DNA of 7,679 nucleotides, taken from positions 1 through 7,679 of the forward strand of contig CAZZEX010000153.1 of the NCBI GenBank assembly GCA_964653285.1, read 5' to 3'. Within the stretch, counting starts at the first letter, position 1; every line of letters begins with the position of its first letter. The DNA comes from CAZZEX01 sp964653285. GTDB taxonomy: Bacteria > Chloroflexota > Anaerolineae > B4-G1. The position numbers and the translations under genes are program-made. The notes under the pieces are model-generated. The model saw only the letters and a list, made by a program, of their open reading frames with translations. It was not told the origin of the DNA and made no database searches. This document shows, in pieces, positions 4,771-7,679 of this stretch.

Positions 4771-5322
4771 ATGGCTAAAGTAGCACGAGAAATGGTAGAA
4801 AGGGCAGGAGTGAACGTTGACCAACTGTTAGAACTGTTGGTCAAGAATGCAGCCGCCGAGCTCACCACCTATTACTACTACACAATTCTACGGGTGAACC
4901 TGATTGGACTAGGGGGGGAGGGCATCAAAGAAATCGCCGAGACGGCCCGCATCGAAGATCGCAATCACTTTGAAGCCCTGGTCCCTCGGATCTACGAACT
5001 TGGGGGCAAGCTCCCAGACGACATGAAGGAGTTCCATGATATGTCGGCCTGCCCGCCAGCCAGCTTGCCTGAAGATCCTACGGACATCCAGGCTATGCTG
5101 ACGGTGCTGGTGGAAGCGGAGAGGTGCGCAGTGAGGGGATATACCCAGATCTGCAACATGACCGCTGGCAAGGATCATCGGACCTACGATTTATCCCTGG
5201 CGATCCTCAACGAGGAGGTGGAGCACGAATCGTGGTTCTCCGAGTTCCTGGGCGAGGGGCCGTCCGGCCACTTCCTGCGCCGCGGGGAGACCTCTCCCTT
5301 CGTATCCAAGTTCCTGAGGTAG
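4771..5322 (+). CDS. Dps-like ferritin (DPSL / thioferritin)
   Basis: This 183-residue four-helix ferritin-like protein probably forms a hollow cage that oxidises Fe(II) with H2O2 and stores the iron. Likely metal ligands are Glu30, the Glu62-Asp63/His66 cluster, Glu115/Glu117, and Glu149/His152 in NEEVEHE. The stretch AERCAVRGYTQIC places Cys119 and Cys128 beside the predicted di-iron site; this cysteine pair and the block GKDHRTYDLSLAILNEEVEHE are hallmarks of the DPSL (thioferritin) group known from Sulfolobus and Pyrococcus. The tail GPSGHFLRRGETSPFVSKFL also fits that group and is not an encapsulin-targeting peptide, so it likely makes its own cage. ATG 4771 follows AAGGAG (4759-4764). 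It lies immediately behind the superoxide reductase relic and may once have been co-transcribed with that copy. DPSL proteins are known to protect against peroxide. Confidence 0.88.
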   Translation: MAKVAREMVERAGVNVDQLLELLVKNAAAELTTYYYYTILRVNLIGLGGEGIKEIAETARIEDRNHFEALVPRIYELGGKLPDDMKEFHDMSACPPASLPEDPTDIQAMLTVLVEAERCAVRGYTQICNMTAGKDHRTYDLSLAILNEEVEHESWFSEFLGEGPSGHFLRRGETSPFVSKFLR

Positions 5323-5373
5323 ACAGGGAACGTTTAGGAGTCCAAAGCACTTCCGCCGTAGTAGCACCGGCTC

Positions 5374-5405
5374 GCCGGAGGCTCTGCTACGCTCAAGCCT
5401 CCGGC
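5374..5405 (+). repeat. 10-bp inverted repeat, REP-like
   Basis: GCCGGAGGCT (5374-5383) and AGCCTCCGGC (5396-5405) are perfect reverse complements around a 12-base loop. An alternative small hairpin (5367-5378) shares the left arm, so two mutually exclusive folds are possible. Confidence 0.5.
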
Positions 5406-5521
5406 TCAAAAGCCAAACCCCTTCGGGGCTAAGATGAGCCCGCAGTGCTTTGCTGGCTGAGCCCGGTGGTTTCACTATCGGGCGGGCTGGAGATGACCAG
5501 AGCCCAGGCGACGCTCCAAAC

Positions 5522-5540
5522 ATTCTGATAAGGTCAGAAT
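5522..5540. promoter_or_regulatory. Operator-like inverted repeat ATTCTGA-N5-TCAGAAT
   Basis: This is a perfect 7-bp dyad with a 5-base spacer, 62 bases before the ATG of the b5/ferritin/VIT1 gene. Its left arm with flanking bases (AACATTCTGA) also occurs, on the other strand, in the inverted repeat at the end of the window. It fits a dimeric regulator site, but no regulator is encoded here. Confidence 0.3.
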
Positions 5541-5546
5541 AGGGCA

Positions 5547-5579
5547 AGGGGAGGCCCTGTGTCAGTAAGGGCCTCCCCT
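5547..5579 (+). terminator. 12-bp GC-rich hairpin before the b5/ferritin/VIT1 gene
   Basis: AGGGGAGGCCCT (5547-5558) pairs perfectly with AGGGCCTCCCCT (5568-5579) around a 9-base loop. No T-run follows on either strand. It lies 22 bases before the next ATG, so it may terminate upstream transcription weakly or control translation of the next gene. Confidence 0.4.
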
Positions 5580-5601
5580 AAGCCATCGGTAGGTCTTGGA
5601 G

Positions 5602-6723
5602 ATGCGAAGGTTTACGAAAAAGGAGCTTGCTCAATACAATGGCAAGGATGGGGCATCTGCCTTCATAGCCTACGAGGGCAAGGTATATGACGTATCTCGC
5701 AGCTTCTTGTGGCAGAATGGTCAGCATCAGGTTCTGCACACGTCTGGAGTGGATTTGACTGCCGATCTGGATCAAGCCCCCCACGGCGCAGATTTGTTAG
5801 AAGGATTTCCTGTGGTTGGAGTGCTGGAGCAAAACGAGGTTAGCGGAGTAGTGGATATCAGCAAGGGATTGCAAGCGCAACTGCTGGTCTATCAGAGAAA
5901 CGAGATTACCGAGCATCACATCTACAAGAGATTGGCCGGAACGGTCAAAGCCCCTCAAAACAGGCAGATTCTGGAAAAGATTGCCGATGACGAACTCCGA
6001 CACTATCGAGAGTGGCGAACCTACACGCAGCAGGATGTCAAACCCGACAAACTGATGGCCTGGAAGTATTACTTGATCAGTCGTATCTTCGGCTTCACCT
6101 TCGGGATCAAGCTTATGGAGATGGGTGAGGAAGACGCTCAGGACAATTATGAACAACTGCGAGAGACGATCCCGGAAGCTGATGATATTATTCGCGACGA
6201 GAATGAACACGAAGATGCTTTGATTCAACTCCTAGATGAAGAGCGGCTTCGTTACGTGGGTTCTATTGTATTAGGTCTGAATGATGCGCTGGTGGAGCTG
6301 ACCGGCGCGCTGGCCGGACTCACGCTGGCGTTGCAAGATACAAAGCTGATCGGGCTGATCGGTTCGATCACGGGCATCGCCGCAGCCCTCTCGATGGGGG
6401 CGTCGGAATACCTCTCTACAAAGTCCGAAGGTACTGGCCAGAACCCGGTGAGGGCTTCAATCTATACTGGCGGCGCGTACATTGTGACTGTGCTCATTCT
6501 TATCCTGCCGTATCTGGTATTGGAGAACTTTTACGTTTGCCTGGGCTGTACGCTGACCGCTGCGGTTGCGATTATTGCCTTCTTCAACTATTATATCTCT
6601 GTTGCCAAAGGCGTGCCGTTCAAAAAGCGGTTCCTCGAAATGACCGGGTTGAGTCTCGGTGTGGCCGCGTTGAGTTTCCTGGTTGGCTTTATCATGCGCT
6701 TCTTTCTGGGGGTTGACGTCTGA
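5602..6723 (+). CDS. Fusion protein: cytochrome b5-like domain, ferritin-like domain, VIT1/CCC1 iron transporter domain
   Basis: This is a 373-residue membrane protein with three parts. Residues 2-77 form a prokaryotic cytochrome b5-like heme domain (FTKKELAQYNGKDG.., candidate heme ligands His42 or His46 and His61 in PHG). Residues about 95-210 form a ferritin/rubrerythrin-like di-iron domain with Glu101/Glu104 in EITEHH and two E-x-x-H motifs, Glu131/His134 and Glu200/His203. Residues about 218-373 form a VIT1/CCC1 domain with five predicted membrane helices (219-243, 249-268, 287-308, 310-335, 349-370) and the family blocks GLNDALVELTGALAG and SMGASEYLS. The ferritin-VIT1 pair resembles membrane-bound ferritin MbfA, an iron exporter linked to peroxide resistance; the b5 addition suggests direct electron delivery to the di-iron site. 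ATG 5602 is preferred, but the SD is weak (AGGT at 5591-5594) and TTG 5596 is possible. The coding sequence looks less GC-rich than its neighbours. Confidence 0.88.
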   Translation: MRRFTKKELAQYNGKDGASAFIAYEGKVYDVSRSFLWQNGQHQVLHTSGVDLTADLDQAPHGADLLEGFPVVGVLEQNEVSGVVDISKGLQAQLLVYQRNEITEHHIYKRLAGTVKAPQNRQILEKIADDELRHYREWRTYTQQDVKPDKLMAWKYYLISRIFGFTFGIKLMEMGEEDAQDNYEQLRETIPEADDIIRDENEHEDALIQLLDEERLRYVGSIVLGLNDALVELTGALAGLTLALQDTKLIGLIGSITGIAAALSMGASEYLSTKSEGTGQNPVRASIYTGGAYIVTVLILILPYLVLENFYVCLGCTLTAAVAIIAFFNYYISVAKGVPFKKRFLEMTGLSLGVAALSFLVGFIMRFFLGVDV

Positions 6724-6755
6724 ATCTGAAAATGTCAATCGCAAAGCCAGAAGGT

Positions 6756-6763
6756 AAAAGGAG
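6756..6763 (+). promoter_or_regulatory. Ribosome binding site deciding the GTG 6771 start
   Basis: AAAAGGAG lies 7 bases before GTG 6771. The in-frame ATG at 6732 has no such site and would add 13 residues (MSIAKPEGKRSRK) before the usual family start. Confidence 0.7.
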
Positions 6764-6770
6764 TCGAAAA

Positions 6771-7628
6771 GTGATCGAGAAACAACCGTTCGGCCGTACA
6801 GGCCATAAAAGCACACGCACCCTATTTGGAGCGGCCAGCCTCGGCCAGGTGACCCAGGCCGAGGCCGACCGCACGTTGGAGGTGCTACTGGAATATAGCG
6901 TCAATCACATAGACACAGCCGCCTCGTACGGCGAAGCTGAGCTGCGTATTGGGCCATGGATGGAGCGATACCGTCAGAGGTTCTTCCTGGCCACCAAGAC
7001 GGAACAACGCACGTGTCAGGGAGCCTGGGACGAACTGCGCTGTTCGTTGGAGCGGCTACGCGTTGATTACGTGGATCTCTGGCAGATGCACGTCCTGGTG
7101 GATCCGGAGGACTGGGAGACGGCGATGGGGCCAGGCGGGGCGCTGGAGGCGTTCATTGAGGCCCGTGAGCAAGGACTGGTGCGCTTCCTGGGCGTGACGG
7201 GCCACGGTTTAACTGTCGCTGCTATGCATAAGCGCAGCCTGGAGCGTTTTGACTTTGACTCGGTGCTATTGCCCTACAGCTATCTACTGATGCAGAATCC
7301 TCAGTACGCCGCCGATTTCGAGGCGCTTATAGCCATCTGTCAGGAGCGGAATGTGGCGGTGCAGACCATCAAGTCCATTGTCCGCAGACCGTGGGGTGAT
7401 AAGCCACAGACCCGCAACACCTGGTACGAACCACTCGAGGGTCAAGCCGATGTTGACAGGGCAGTACATTGGGTGCTGGGCCGACCGGGCATTTTCTTGA
7501 ACACAGTGGGTGACATCCATCTGCTCCCCAAAGTGTTGGGCGCCGCCAGCCGCTTCCAATCAGCCCCGCCCGAAGAAGCGATGGAAGAGATGGTAACGAA
7601 ACTGGAAATGGCGCCGCTTTTTGTCTAG
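6771..7628 (+). CDS. Aldo/keto reductase family oxidoreductase
   Basis: This 285-residue NAD(P)H-dependent TIM-barrel protein reduces aldehydes or ketones; the substrate is unknown. The classic tetrad is present: Asp48 and Tyr53 in IDTAASYG, Lys76 in LATKTE and His107 in LWQMH. The N terminus from GTG 6771 (MIEKQPFGRTGHKS) matches the usual family start, and AAAAGGAG lies 7 bases upstream. The first phase of the barrel is well kept. The C-terminal half (VAVQTIKSIVRRPWG..) belongs to the branch of short, often uncharacterised bacterial AKRs that may be followed by Fe-S domains in longer members; here no CxxCxxC ferredoxin-like tail is present. It begins 47 bases after the transporter fusion and is probably co-transcribed. 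Detoxifying reactive carbonyls formed under oxidative stress is a plausible role, by context only. Confidence 0.88.
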   Translation: MIEKQPFGRTGHKSTRTLFGAASLGQVTQAEADRTLEVLLEYSVNHIDTAASYGEAELRIGPWMERYRQRFFLATKTEQRTCQGAWDELRCSLERLRVDYVDLWQMHVLVDPEDWETAMGPGGALEAFIEAREQGLVRFLGVTGHGLTVAAMHKRSLERFDFDSVLLPYSYLLMQNPQYAADFEALIAICQERNVAVQTIKSIVRRPWGDKPQTRNTWYEPLEGQADVDRAVHWVLGRPGIFLNTVGDIHLLPKVLGAASRFQSAPPEEAMEEMVTKLEMAPLFV

Positions 7629-7654
7629 GTCATTATTGCCCCAGGATTGTGAAT

Positions 7655-7669
7655 AACATTCAGAATGTT
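7655..7669. promoter_or_regulatory. 7-1-7 inverted repeat AACATTC-A-GAATGTT near the window end
   Basis: This perfect 15-base dyad with a single central base lies 26 bases after the aldo/keto reductase stop. The 7-1-7 spacing is that of Fur/PerR-family operators, though the bases are not the classic Fur or PerR box. It might control the next gene, which lies outside the window. Confidence 0.35.
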
Positions 7670-7679
7670 GAGCCGCTTT

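Larger units (their letters stand above)
5323..5601 (+). other. Non-coding spacer with several hairpins
   Basis: I see no supported gene in this stretch. It is rich in inverted repeats: CCGGC-TC-GCCGG (5367-5378), overlapped by a 10-bp stem GCCGGAGGCT/AGCCTCCGGC (5374-5405), then CCCC-TTC-GGGG (5418-5428), GCCCG/CGGGC (5461-5482), an operator-sized inverted repeat (5522-5540) and a 12-bp stem (5547-5579). The octamer TGAGCCCG occurs twice (5435-5442 and 5458-5465). I found no tRNA cloverleaf or known riboswitch. It may be a structured RNA, REP-like repeat material, or the 3' UTR plus leader between two transcripts. Confidence 0.5.

Noticed and set aside
5191..5547. Antisense ORF (118 residues) running into the spacer
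   Set aside because: Half of it is opposite the DPSL gene and the rest is translation of hairpin repeats; no start signal or motif.
5323..5601. tRNA, CRISPR or known riboswitch in the spacer
   Set aside because: The stems do not form a cloverleaf, there are no regularly spaced identical repeats, and I recognise no riboswitch core. Computational covariance searches could still find one.

Overview
This window looks like an oxidative-stress and iron-handling island from an anaerobic or microaerophilic bacterium. All recognised genes lie on the + strand and are closely spaced, mostly behind strong Shine-Dalgarno sites. The enzyme set (superoxide reductase, a rubredoxin-reductase-type flavoprotein, thioferritin, encapsulated ferritin) is typical of anaerobes that use reductases rather than SOD and catalase. 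A short dispersed repeat inside the first complete gene resembles the TTCGAC...GCTCAGG repeats common in Chloroflexota genomes. That makes Chloroflexota (Anaerolineae-like) a reasonable guess, but it is an inference from composition and repeats only.

Layout. 1-147 is the 3' end of an unrecognised gene. 161-1414 encodes an FAD/NAD(P)H oxidoreductase of the NADH:rubredoxin reductase type. 1415-1607 is a structured leader. 1608-2219 encodes an AhpC/Prx-family peroxiredoxin whose peroxidatic cysteine codon is an in-frame TGA followed by a strong stem-loop, which is best read as a selenocysteine peroxiredoxin (PrxU). 2285-2353 looks like a decayed rubredoxin-type CPxCG tail. 2396-2914 is a DJ-1/PfpI-family protein and 2966-3361 a 1Fe superoxide reductase. 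3434-3793 encodes a small ferritin-like protein with a C-terminal encapsulin-targeting peptide, and 3832-4620 the encapsulin shell. 4628-4738 is a broken second copy of the superoxide reductase 3' end. 4771-5322 is a Dps-like thioferritin (DPSL). 5323-5601 is a non-coding, hairpin-rich spacer. 5602-6723 encodes a fusion of cytochrome b5-like, ferritin-like and VIT1 membrane domains. 6771-7628 is an aldo/keto reductase. The window ends in an inverted repeat.

How the parts could work together (inference). The flavoprotein would pass electrons from NAD(P)H, probably through rubredoxin, to superoxide reductase, which turns superoxide into H2O2. The seleno-peroxiredoxin and the thioferritin would remove peroxide. 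Fe(II) would be oxidised and stored in two soluble compartments, the encapsulin loaded with ferritin-like protein and the DPSL cage, and moved across a membrane by the VIT1 fusion. The DJ-1/PfpI protein and the aldo/keto reductase could deal with damaged proteins and reactive carbonyls.

The most notable points are the probable Sec-containing peroxiredoxin (which standard gene calling splits or truncates) with no C-terminal resolving cysteine, the three-domain b5/ferritin/VIT1 fusion, and the direct repeat of the superoxide reductase 3' end on either side of the encapsulin cassette.
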